Position numbers and translations under genes: made by a program. A stretch of 8,797 nucleotides of DNA from an uncultured Actinomycetes bacterium (GTDB taxonomy: Bacteria > Actinomycetota > Actinomycetes > Nanopelagicales > Nanopelagicaceae), in assembly GCA_903932705.1 (NCBI GenBank), contig CAIZHC010000018.1, positions 1 through 8,797 on the forward strand. The letters run 5' to 3'. The notes under the pieces are model-generated. The model had not been told where the DNA came from, made no database searches, and worked only from the letters and a program-made list of their open reading frames with translations. Shown piece by piece: positions 1 to 6,578 of the stretch (the stretch's first letter is position 1; each line of letters opens with the position of its first letter).

Positions 1-1885
1 AGATGACGCGTGAGTCAGCGAGGCTTGAAGTCGCAAAGGAGAGGCGAGATGGAACGTTCGCTTTGATCAAACCAGTTACAACATCAACACTCGGACGCTG
101 AGTCGCAATAACAAGGTGAATACCTGCAGCGCGAGCAAGTTGGGTAATACGGACAATGCTCTCTTCAACTTCGCGAGCCGCCACCATCATCAAATCGGCA
201 AGCTCGTCAATGATGACCAACAAGTATGGGTAAGGCTCGAGCACGCGTTCGCTACCTGCTGGTGCTGAGACCTTCTTGGCCTTAACTGCTCTATTGAAAT
301 CATCTATATGTCTAAAACCAAAGTGGGAGAGATCGTCGTAGCGCTGATCCATTTCACGAACTACCCAAGCGAGAACATCCGCAGCCTTCTTCGGGTTTGT
401 AATGATCGGCGCAATAAGATGAGGAATACCTTCATAACTTGTGAGCTCTACACGCTTAGGGTCAATCATCACCAAGCGCACTTCATCGGGAGTTGAGCGC
501 ATCAAAATTGAGACAATCAAAGAGTTAATCATTGAAGACTTACCGGCGCCTGTTGCACCAGCAACAAGAAGGTGTGGCATCTTCGCAAGGTTGGCGCAGA
601 TGAAGTTACCTTCTACATCTTTTCCAAGCGCAACGACCATCGGATGAGTTTCATTCATGGCGGCGGAAGACCGGAGCACATCGCCGAGGGCAACAATCTC
701 GCGATCGGTATTTGGGATTTCGATTCCGACCGCTGACTTTCCAGGGATTGGAGAGAGAATGCGAACATCACCGGAGGCAACCGCATATGAAATATTCTTA
801 GAAAGCGCGGTAATCGCTTCGACCTTTACACCCGCTGCAAGCTCTACTTCGTAACGTGTAACAGTTGGCCCGCGCATGAATCCAGCGACTCTGGCATCGA
901 CGCCGAATTGTTCAAAGACTTGACCGAGAGCTGCAACCACGAGCTCGTTCGCCTTGGATTTTGCTTTAGATGAAGGAGCGGTGCGTAAGAGATCCATTGA
1001 TGGGAGTATGTAAGGAGTATCTGCAGCCAAGATGAGTTGATGTGCTGGTGCGCTCTGAACAGTTTTGGTTACAAAGGTCGGTGCTGGAGGCGGCGTTGGT
1101 TCAATGTGAAGAGCCACGGTCTGCTCGGCATCCTCAGTTTCATCTTCTTCAACCTCGGGGTGATGGAAATCTTGAACGAGAGGTGTTTCAAAGGGTGGAG
1201 TGTCATTAAGTTCGAACTCTTCCTCAACGAGCTTGGCGGCGCGGCGGCGATTGCCAAACCAGGTGAAGATGCCGCGAATCTTGGCAAGGACTTGCGAGAC
1301 CGGTGTCGCCGTCACAATCAACGCTCCAAAGAAGAAGAAGAGCAACAAGATTGGAATTGCTAATAAAGAGGTACCGAGATTTGAAAGCGGTCGGCCAACT
1401 CCATATCCGACGACTCCCCCAGCGCCCTTAACGCTGTGAATATCAGAATCCTGGAAGACCTGGGCTAATCCGGTGCTGCTGAGAAGAAGGAGCAAGGCAC
1501 CGATTGTGATGCGACCATTGGCGCGGCCCTCATCTGGAGCTTTGAACAATCTAAAGGCGAAATAGATAAAGAGGAGTGGAGTAACAATTGCAATCTTGCC
1601 GAAGGATCCCAAGAGGACGGTGTTCATAAAGCGACCGATTGGATTGTGAAGGTGGAACCAACTACCCGCAGCGCTCAGTAGGGCAAAGATCAAAAGTAGA
1701 AAAGCTAGACCATCGCGATGGTGCGCGGCATCTAAATCTCGAGCCTCTTTAAAGAGAAAACGAATGGTGCTACCGATTGCTTTTGCAAAAAATCGCCAGA
1801 TACCTACCAAGGCGCGACCAATCAAAGCAAAGATAGATGGGCGGCTCTTTGCCTTTGCGCGCGAGGTACTTTGTTTTTTAGCCAT
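1..1885 (-). CDS. ftsK: DNA translocase FtsK/SpoIIIE family (3' end missing, runs off left edge)
   Basis: Membrane-anchored, ATP-driven DNA pump that moves chromosome termini through the closing division septum. I translated the minus strand from the ATG at 1885 and found an open frame of 628 codons to the window edge. The N-terminus is basic, followed by four membrane segments at about residues 59-77, 89-111, 126-144 and 170-192. A basic stretch and a short acidic/proline-rich linker follow (about 213-290). The motor domain has a Walker A motif GATGAGKSS (443-451, Lys449) and a Walker B IIDELAD with Asp560-Glu561, plus the typical IDPKRVELTSYEGIPHL segment between them. The C-terminal part of the motor and the winged-helix gamma domain lie outside the window. 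The gene follows rnj by 50 bp on the same strand. No strong Shine-Dalgarno sequence is visible before the ATG. Family assignment is certain. Confidence 0.97.
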   Translation of the reverse strand, partial: MAKKQSTSRAKAKSRPSIFALIGRALVGIWRFFAKAIGSTIRFLFKEARDLDAAHHRDGLAFLLLIFALLSAAGSWFHLHNPIGRFMNTVLLGSFGKIAIVTPLLFIYFAFRLFKAPDEGRANGRITIGALLLLLSSTGLAQVFQDSDIHSVKGAGGVVGYGVGRPLSNLGTSLLAIPILLLFFFFGALIVTATPVSQVLAKIRGIFTWFGNRRRAAKLVEEEFELNDTPPFETPLVQDFHHPEVEEDETEDAEQTVALHIEPTPPPAPTFVTKTVQSAPAHQLILAADTPYILPSMDLLRTAPSSKAKSKANELVVAALGQVFEQFGVDARVAGFMRGPTVTRYEVELAAGVKVEAITALSKNISYAVASGDVRILSPIPGKSAVGIEIPNTDREIVALGDVLRSSAAMNETHPMVVALGKDVEGNFICANLAKMPHLLVAGATGAGKSSMINSLIVSILMRSTPDEVRLVMIDPKRVELTSYEGIPHLIAPIITNPKKAADVLAWVVREMDQRYDDLSHFGFRHIDDFNRAVKAKKVSAPAGSERVLEPYPYLLVIIDELADLMMVAAREVEESIVRITQLARAAGIHLVIATQRPSVDVVTGLIKANVPSRLSFATSSLADSRVI

Positions 1886-1922
1886 AGCGCTCTAAGCCTA
1901 AAGATAAGTAGACACTCACGCC

Positions 1923-1938
1923 TAACGGCGCGCCGTTA
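1923..1938. repeat. perfect 16-bp palindrome at the rnj stop codon
   Basis: TAACGGCGCGCCGTTA is identical to its own reverse complement. On the minus strand its first three bases are the rnj stop codon TAA. As RNA it can fold into a 6-bp stem with a CGCG tetraloop. The downstream sequence on the minus strand lacks a U-run directly after the stem, so it is not a textbook intrinsic terminator. It could be a weak terminator, an mRNA processing or stability hairpin between rnj and ftsK, or a binding site for a dimeric protein. The symmetry is seen directly; the function is inference. Confidence 0.6.
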
Positions 1939-3621
1939 TACCTCAATAACAACGGGGATGATCATTGGTTTGCGACGGTGTTCTTCGCCAACCCAACTAC
2001 CAACGGTTCTGCGAACAACTTGTGCAAGCTGATGCGTTCCATTGATACCGCCCGCAACTGAGGTTGCAAGCGCCTTCTCAATCATTCCCTTAACCTCGTC
2101 GAACAAGGCCTTATCTTCGGTAAATCCGCGGGCATGAATATCAGGTCCAGCAACAATCTTTCCACTTTGCGAATCGACAACCACAACAACTGAGATGAAA
2201 CCTTCTTCACCGAGGATGCGACGATCCTTGAGTGAACTTTCGGTAATCTCACCGATGCTCTGGCCATCTACATAAACAAAACCGACTGGGATTGCGCCAG
2301 AAATATCAGCATATCCATCATGAACATCAACGACTATTCCATTATCGACAACGATTGTGTTGGTACGAGGAACGCCAGTCTTGATCGCAAGCTCTGCGTT
2401 AGCACGTAAGTGGCGCCATTCACCGTGAATTGGCATCACATTCTTCGGCTTCACGATGTTGTAGCAATATAGAAGTTCTCCAGCGGCAGCGTGACCTGAT
2501 ACATGGACAAGGGCGTTACCTTTATGTACGACGGTTGCGCCAAAGCGAGTGAGTTCGTTGATGACGCGGAAGACTGGATTTTCATTGCCTGGAATCAGAG
2601 ATGAAGCAAGCACAACGGTATCGCCCTTGCCGACGCGGATCTGATGTTCACCGTTAGCCATGCGAGAGAGCGCAGCGAGTGGTTCACCTTGCGAGCCAGT
2701 ACAAATAAGCACGACGCGATCGCCATGATCTTCGATGTTCTTCGCATCAACAATCTCAAGCCCTGCAGGTACTTCGAGGTATCCCAAGTCCTGGGCTAAT
2801 TTCATATTGCGAACCATGCTGCGTCCGATGAAGGCAACCTTGCGGTCATGCTGCGCCGCAATCATCATGATCTGCTGAACACGGTGTACGTGAGATGCGA
2901 AAGAGGCGACGATGACACGACGCTCAGTTGCACGAAAGACGCGATCCAGAGTCGGCATGATGTCGCGCTCTGAGGTAGTAAATCCAGGGACATCTGCATT
3001 TGTGGAGTCGACCATAAATAAGTCAACGCCCTCTTCACCTAAGCGAGCAAAGGCAGCGAGATCAGTAATGCGACCATCGAGTGGAAGTTGATCCATCTTG
3101 AAATCACCTGTTGCAAGAACTAATCCTGCTTCAGTGCGAATCGCGATAGCTAGCGCATCTGGAATCGAGTGATTAACCGCAACGAATTCAAGTTCAAATG
3201 GGCCGAAGGTCTGCTTCATTCCAGCTTTAACTTCAATCATTGGAGCAGTAATACGTCGTTCTTTTAATTTCGCCTCAGTAAATGCCAAGGTCAATTTGGA
3301 ACCAACGACTGGAATATCTGAACGTTCCTTCAAAAGGTATGGAACAGCACCGATGTGATCTTCATGTCCGTGGGTTAGTGCGATAGCAACAACATCTTGC
3401 AGTCGATCTCTGATGTATGAGAAATCAGGAAGGATTAAATCAATTCCCGGTTGGCTCTCTTCTGGGAAGAGAACTCCGCAGTCAACAATTAATAACTTTC
3501 CAGCAATCTCATAGACGGTCATGTTGCGACCGATTTCACCGAGACCACCAAGGGCCACGATGCGCAGAGTCTTAGGAGCTAACTTCGCTGGATAGGGTAA
3601 ATCGGGATGTGGGTGATTCAT
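1936..3621 (-). CDS. rnj: ribonuclease J (metallo-beta-lactamase / beta-CASP RNase)
   Basis: Zinc-dependent cytoplasmic endo- and 5'-3' exoribonuclease in mRNA decay and rRNA maturation. The 561 residues match the usual length of actinobacterial RNase J. The metallo-beta-lactamase core shows GGLGEIGRN (25-33), the zinc motif HGHEDH (His84, His86, Asp88, His89), His151 in VNHSIPD and Asp173 in ATGDFK. The beta-CASP region includes TGSQGEP (308-314), VHVSGHA (His373, His377) and PIHGEWRH (His399). The C-terminal domain follows to residue 561. The ATG at 3621 gives MNHPHPDL, resembling the N-termini I know from actinobacterial orthologues. This ATG shares one base with the dapA stop (TAATG), so translational coupling is likely. 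A GGCGGAG purine stretch lies 13 nt upstream, inside dapA. The dapA-rnj pair is conserved in actinobacteria. Confidence 0.97.
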   Translation of the reverse strand: MNHPHPDLPYPAKLAPKTLRIVALGGLGEIGRNMTVYEIAGKLLIVDCGVLFPEESQPGIDLILPDFSYIRDRLQDVVAIALTHGHEDHIGAVPYLLKERSDIPVVGSKLTLAFTEAKLKERRITAPMIEVKAGMKQTFGPFELEFVAVNHSIPDALAIAIRTEAGLVLATGDFKMDQLPLDGRITDLAAFARLGEEGVDLFMVDSTNADVPGFTTSERDIMPTLDRVFRATERRVIVASFASHVHRVQQIMMIAAQHDRKVAFIGRSMVRNMKLAQDLGYLEVPAGLEIVDAKNIEDHGDRVVLICTGSQGEPLAALSRMANGEHQIRVGKGDTVVLASSLIPGNENPVFRVINELTRFGATVVHKGNALVHVSGHAAAGELLYCYNIVKPKNVMPIHGEWRHLRANAELAIKTGVPRTNTIVVDNGIVVDVHDGYADISGAIPVGFVYVDGQSIGEITESSLKDRRILGEEGFISVVVVVDSQSGKIVAGPDIHARGFTEDKALFDEVKGMIEKALATSVAGGINGTHQLAQVVRRTVGSWVGEEHRRKPMIIPVVIEV

Positions 3622-4529
3622 TATTTAAGTACAACTCCGCCTTGTCGAAGGTCCTCCCGCAATTGCGCAATCTGCGCATCGGTGGCATCGACAAGTGGCA
3701 AACGAGTAAATCCACCAGGTAGGCCCATCATCGTGAGTGCGGCCTTAGTCAATATCGCACCTTGGGTGCGGAAGGTTCCGGTGAATACCGGTAATAATTC
3801 TTGATGTATTTCAAGTGCGCGCACGGAATCTCCTGCAAACCAGGCATCGAGCATCGCTTTGAGTTGATTGCCTACGGTATGACCGCAGACAGAGACGAAA
3901 CCAACTGCTCCAACGCTGAGCAGTGGCAGGTTGAGGATGTCATCGCCTGAATAAACAGGAAGACCTGTTCGAGAGATCACCCATGATGTTGAAGCGGGAT
4001 TACCTTTGGCATCTTTAAGAGCCACAATATTCTTTACTTCAGCCAAACGACAGATCGTGTCTTCTTCGATTGCAACACCGGTACGGCCAGGAATGTCGTA
4101 CATCATGATCGGAAGATCAGTTGCTGCAGCTACCGCCTTAAAGTGAGCTTCGATTCCAGCTTGAGGTGGCTTGTTGTAATAAGGAGCGACAATCAGAAGT
4201 CCATCGACTCCGAGCTCTGCACAACGCTTTGCTTGATCAACGGTGTATGCGGTCTCGTTATCTCCAGCACCAGTGAGTACCTTGACGCGATCTCCAACTG
4301 TGCTCTTAACGACTCGGATAACTTCAAGCTTCTCAGAAGTTTTAGTGGTTGGGGCTTCACCTGTTGTTCCATTTACAGCGATTGCATCATGGCCAGTGTT
4401 CGCCAAATGCTCTGCAATCTTTGCCACGCCGTCCCAGTCGATCGCTCCATCTTTTTGAAATGGGGTCACCATTGCGGTGATCAGGCGGCCAAAAGGCGCC
4501 TGGATCTGGGTTGTCTGTTTATCAGGCAT
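3621..4529 (-). CDS. dapA: 4-hydroxy-tetrahydrodipicolinate synthase
   Basis: Condenses pyruvate with aspartate semialdehyde, the first committed step to diaminopimelate and lysine. The 302-residue TIM barrel is of normal length. GTTGE (54-58) supplies the catalytic Thr55. APYYNKP holds Tyr118, MMYDIPGRTG holds Tyr144 and Arg149, and VALKDAKGN carries the Schiff-base Lys172. All are offset by 11 from the E. coli numbering, which supports the assignment strongly. The ATG at 4529 is 19 bp downstream of the thyX stop; only a weak AGG-type ribosome site is visible, so translation may partly depend on thyX. The stop overlaps the rnj start by one base. It is split from its partner dapB, which lies about 2 kb away beyond the azlCD and glutaredoxin genes. 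Confidence 0.97.
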   Translation of the reverse strand: MPDKQTTQIQAPFGRLITAMVTPFQKDGAIDWDGVAKIAEHLANTGHDAIAVNGTTGEAPTTKTSEKLEVIRVVKSTVGDRVKVLTGAGDNETAYTVDQAKRCAELGVDGLLIVAPYYNKPPQAGIEAHFKAVAAATDLPIMMYDIPGRTGVAIEEDTICRLAEVKNIVALKDAKGNPASTSWVISRTGLPVYSGDDILNLPLLSVGAVGFVSVCGHTVGNQLKAMLDAWFAGDSVRALEIHQELLPVFTGTFRTQGAILTKAALTMMGLPGGFTRLPLVDATDAQIAQLREDLRQGGVVLK

Positions 4530-4548
4530 AGGGAGAAGCCTATCGTGA

Positions 4549-5277
4549 CTAAGGGGCTACTCGCCCTGACTTCTCAAATGCGCCATGCGTAAGAGGCATG
4601 AGAGTTGCAAAATATTGCTCCATTTTCTCAGCCACCATCTCAATTTCCCGTTGTGGATAGCTTGGAAAATGCGATCCTTCACGTGAAGTGCGCAGGGATA
4701 AGAAATTCATAAGTGCGCGGGCATTCATCGTCACATACATTGATGAATAAAGTCCAACAGGCAAGACCGCGCGGGCTACTTCACGGGCAACCCCTGCATC
4801 CAACATCTTTTTGTAGTTTTCGTAGGCAACAGTGCAGCTCTCTTTAATCGCCGCAACAGTAATTTCATACTGCTCATCGGTTCCATCAATAAATGTGTAA
4901 GAACCAGCTTTTCCAATTTGTACTAATTTGCGCTCTTTCGCCGGAACATAAAAATTAGGACGAAGTTCGCGATAACGACCTGACTCTTCGTTGTATGAGG
5001 CGATGCGATGGCGCATGAACTCTCTAAATACAAATATTGGCGCGGAGATAAAGAAGGTCATTGAGGTGTGCTCGAATGGAGATCCATGGCGTTCGCGAGC
5101 TAGATAATTGATTAATCCTTCAGAGCGAGCGGCGTCAGAATTAACGTCATCGAGTGAGTTTTCACCTGCTGTAGAAACGCGGGCTGCCCAGATGACATCA
5201 GAGTCACTGGCACTTGCCTTCACCAATTCGACTGTTACATCGCTACGGAAATTTATCTCGAAATGCTCTTCGCTCAT
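4549..5277 (-). CDS. thyX: flavin-dependent thymidylate synthase ThyX
   Basis: Makes dTMP from dUMP using FAD, NADPH and methylenetetrahydrofolate, producing tetrahydrofolate rather than dihydrofolate. The 242 residues contain the diagnostic ThyX motif RHRxxSxNExSxR as RHRIASYNEESGR (89-101), preceded by HGSPFEHTSMTF (64-75). The C-terminal dUMP-binding part reads LRTSREGSHFPSYPQREI. Length matches actinobacterial ThyX. A short AAGG Shine-Dalgarno-like element lies 7 nt before the ATG at 5277. The gene heads the minus-strand unit thyX-dapA-rnj-ftsK and is divergent from azlC. Whether the organism also has the classical enzyme ThyA cannot be told from this window. Confidence 0.97.
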   Translation of the reverse strand: MSEEHFEINFRSDVTVELVKASASDSDVIWAARVSTAGENSLDDVNSDAARSEGLINYLARERHGSPFEHTSMTFFISAPIFVFREFMRHRIASYNEESGRYRELRPNFYVPAKERKLVQIGKAGSYTFIDGTDEQYEITVAAIKESCTVAYENYKKMLDAGVAREVARAVLPVGLYSSMYVTMNARALMNFLSLRTSREGSHFPSYPQREIEMVAEKMEQYFATLMPLTHGAFEKSGRVAP

Positions 5278-5333
5278 GTGGCGACCTTATCTATTGGCAC
5301 CCGAAGGGCTAGGGATTAGGGCAGAATATCGGC
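5278..5333. promoter_or_regulatory. divergent thyX / azlC promoter region
   Basis: These 56 bp separate the starts of thyX (minus) and azlC (plus), so both promoters must lie here or inside the gene ends. For azlC a TTGGCA (5294-5299) resembles a -35 box, and CAGAAT (5322-5327) resembles a -10 box but sits 22 bp away; it would place transcription start near the GTG itself. Three GGG runs spaced six bases apart (5306-5321) lie between them. I could not pick a convincing thyX -10. The region is a promoter by position; the individual boxes are weak. Confidence 0.45.
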
Positions 5334-5972
5334 GTGTCAGTGAAGCGCGATTCCCTCAGTGTTGGCCTGGCAGTAGGGGCAGCGGGGGTCGCCTTCGGGG
5401 CCGTCGCAGTTGCCGATCACTTCACGGTAGCTCAAGCCTGCTTCCTCTCCCTTGTGCTCTTCTCTGGCGCATCGCAATTCTCGCTCGTCGCCGTCATGAG
5501 CGCAGGCGGAAGCGCTTTGAGCGCAATTGTGACCGGAACATTTCTCGGTGGACGAAATGGCTTGTACGGCGTTCGCATGGCTCAGATCCTTAAACTCAAG
5601 GGCTGGAAGCGAGCACTTGCAGCTCAGATAACAATTGATGAATCGACTGGCGTAGCAATCGCCCAATCAGAACTTGAAGATCAGAAAACTGCATTTTGGT
5701 ACACGGGCTTTGGCGTCTATGTTTTTTGGAATCTCTTCACACTCTTAGGTGCGCTCGGAGCCAAGGCAATCGGCGATACATCTGCCTGGGGTCTGGATGT
5801 TGCCTCCCCCGCAATCTTCTGTGCCGTGCTCTTCCCGCGACTCAAAGAACGAAAGATGTTGATCGCATCCATCCTTGCTTTCGTCTGGGCACTTTCCATC
5901 ACAGAACTAGTACCAGCAGGCGTACCTATTATTTCCACGGTTGTCATCGCGGCGTTAGTCGGGTGGAAGTAA
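5334..5972 (+). CDS. azlC: AzlC family branched-chain amino acid exporter, large subunit
   Basis: Large membrane subunit of an AzlCD/BrnFE-type exporter for branched-chain amino acids or related substrates such as methionine or azaleucine. The 212 residues are hydrophobic, with probable membrane segments near 9-28, 35-54, 57-72, 122-143, 153-168, 174-190 and 195-211. The family signature is the FSGASQFSLVAVMSAGG segment followed by GGRNGLYG (about 43-79), corresponding to the usual GAxQF and NxRhxLYG blocks. Two in-frame GTG codons (5334 and 5340) could start it; an in-frame TAG at 5310 rules out an earlier start. It is slightly short for the family at the N-terminus. No clear ribosome site is near either GTG, so a leaderless transcript is possible. 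The stop is immediately followed by the azlD ATG. Exact substrate is unknown. Confidence 0.9.
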   Translation: MSVKRDSLSVGLAVGAAGVAFGAVAVADHFTVAQACFLSLVLFSGASQFSLVAVMSAGGSALSAIVTGTFLGGRNGLYGVRMAQILKLKGWKRALAAQITIDESTGVAIAQSELEDQKTAFWYTGFGVYVFWNLFTLLGALGAKAIGDTSAWGLDVASPAIFCAVLFPRLKERKMLIASILAFVWALSITELVPAGVPIISTVVIAALVGWK

Positions 5973-6284
5973 ATGAACTCACAGTGGATTGCGGTAATTA
6001 TTACAAGCCTGGCTTGTTACGCCCTTAAATTTATCGGCCATGCAATTCCAGAAATTTGGTTAGCCCATCCCCGCGTTCAGAGAATCACTAATTTAATTCC
6101 AATTGTCTTGCTTAGCTCATTAGTCGCAATGCAGGCATTCACCATCAAGACCAAATTTTTTGTGGATCATCGATTGGCTGGAATTGCTGTTGCGCTCATC
6201 GCATTAAAAGCAAAATTGCCATTCCCCGTCGTTGTAGTCGGGGCAATGGCAACTTCTGCGATTGTGTATCGCTTTAAAATTTAG
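5973..6284 (+). CDS. azlD: AzlD family branched-chain amino acid exporter, small subunit
   Basis: Small membrane partner of AzlC; both subunits are needed for export in characterised BrnFE systems. The 103 residues contain four probable membrane segments (about 4-20, 40-56, 67-80 and 83-98). The family's conserved stretch is clear: CYALKFIGHAIPEIWL (15-30), then HPRVQRITNLIP (32-43) and a helix ending LVAMQAF (50-56). The ATG begins on the base after the azlC TAA, so the pair is almost certainly co-transcribed and coupled. Its TAG stop overlaps the stop of the convergent glutaredoxin gene. Confidence 0.9.
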   Translation: MNSQWIAVIITSLACYALKFIGHAIPEIWLAHPRVQRITNLIPIVLLSSLVAMQAFTIKTKFFVDHRLAGIAVALIALKAKLPFPVVVVGAMATSAIVYRFKI

Positions 6285-6535
6285 AGAATTGCAAGGGCCT
6301 GAAGCTTTGCCTCAAGATCCTTATCTGAAGGCTCAGTCATATGAGTTCCATCAGGAAAAATAATTACTGGAATTGAACGCATCCCACCGTTTATCTCAAT
6401 AACTTTATCGGAGGCTGCCTGATCTGCCTCGATATCAATGTAGTTATAGGCGACCTTCTTAGAATCTAGAAATCTTTTGGAGCGGCGACAATCTCCACAC
6501 CATGCAGCGCTATACATCGTAATTTGAGCAGACAT
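6281..6535 (-). CDS. glutaredoxin / mycoredoxin-like thiol-disulfide protein
   Basis: An 84-residue single-domain thioredoxin-fold protein of the actinobacterial glutaredoxin-like type. It starts with a beta strand ITMYSAAWCGDC containing the redox pair Cys13-x-x-Cys16, has the cis-proline loop RSIPVIIF (Pro56), and ends with a helix after the PDG turn. Actinobacteria generally use mycothiol instead of glutathione, so a mycoredoxin or NrdH-like role is likely, but the partner is not shown. The active site is CGDC; the mycoredoxin I recall best has CGYC. An AAGGGA ribosome site lies 5 nt before the ATG at 6535. It follows dapB by 43 bp on the same strand, and its stop overlaps azlD. No gene symbol is given because mrx versus nrdH cannot be decided from sequence alone. 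Confidence 0.85.
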   Translation of the reverse strand: MSAQITMYSAAWCGDCRRSKRFLDSKKVAYNYIDIEADQAASDKVIEINGGMRSIPVIIFPDGTHMTEPSDKDLEAKLQALAIL

Positions 6536-6549
6536 TAAAATCCCTTATC

Positions 6550-6575
6550 TCACTTCGAATTATTTCAGAAAGTGA
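6550..6575. repeat. inverted repeat between dapB and the glutaredoxin gene
   Basis: TCACTT (6550-6555) and AAGTGA (6570-6575) are exact reverse complements separated by 14 bases. On the minus-strand transcript this gives a short 6-bp A/U-rich hairpin just after the dapB stop. No U-run follows on the minus strand; instead the sequence leads into the AAGGGA ribosome site of the next gene. A terminator is therefore unlikely; a weak processing or attenuating hairpin is possible, as is chance. Confidence 0.3.
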
Positions 6576-6578
6576 ATT

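Noticed and set aside
1037..1363. 108-codon plus-strand open frame
   Set aside because: It is the antisense shadow of the FtsK linker and fourth membrane helix; the FtsK frame is continuous through it.
4143..4592. 149-codon open frame on the plus strand
   Set aside because: It lies antisense to dapA and the end of thyX, whose catalytic motifs are intact; the translation shows no recognisable domain and is cysteine/serine-rich in the way of shadow frames.
5306..5321. Possible G-quadruplex from spaced GGG runs
   Set aside because: Only three GGG runs are present close together, one short of a four-run quadruplex; kept only as a possible operator element.
5108..5593. 161-codon plus-strand open frame bridging the thyX start and azlC
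   Set aside because: It covers the thyX N-terminus in antisense and azlC in another frame; its arginine-rich translation has no family resemblance.
5334..6284. azlCD as a recent horizontally acquired island
   Set aside because: No direct repeats, integrase, transposase or tRNA at the edges, tight packing with neighbours, and no obvious change in base composition apart from a G-rich azlC start.
6550..6575. Intrinsic terminator after dapB
   Set aside because: The stem is only 6 bp, A/U-rich, with a 14-base loop and no U-run after it on the minus strand, so it is listed only as an inverted repeat.
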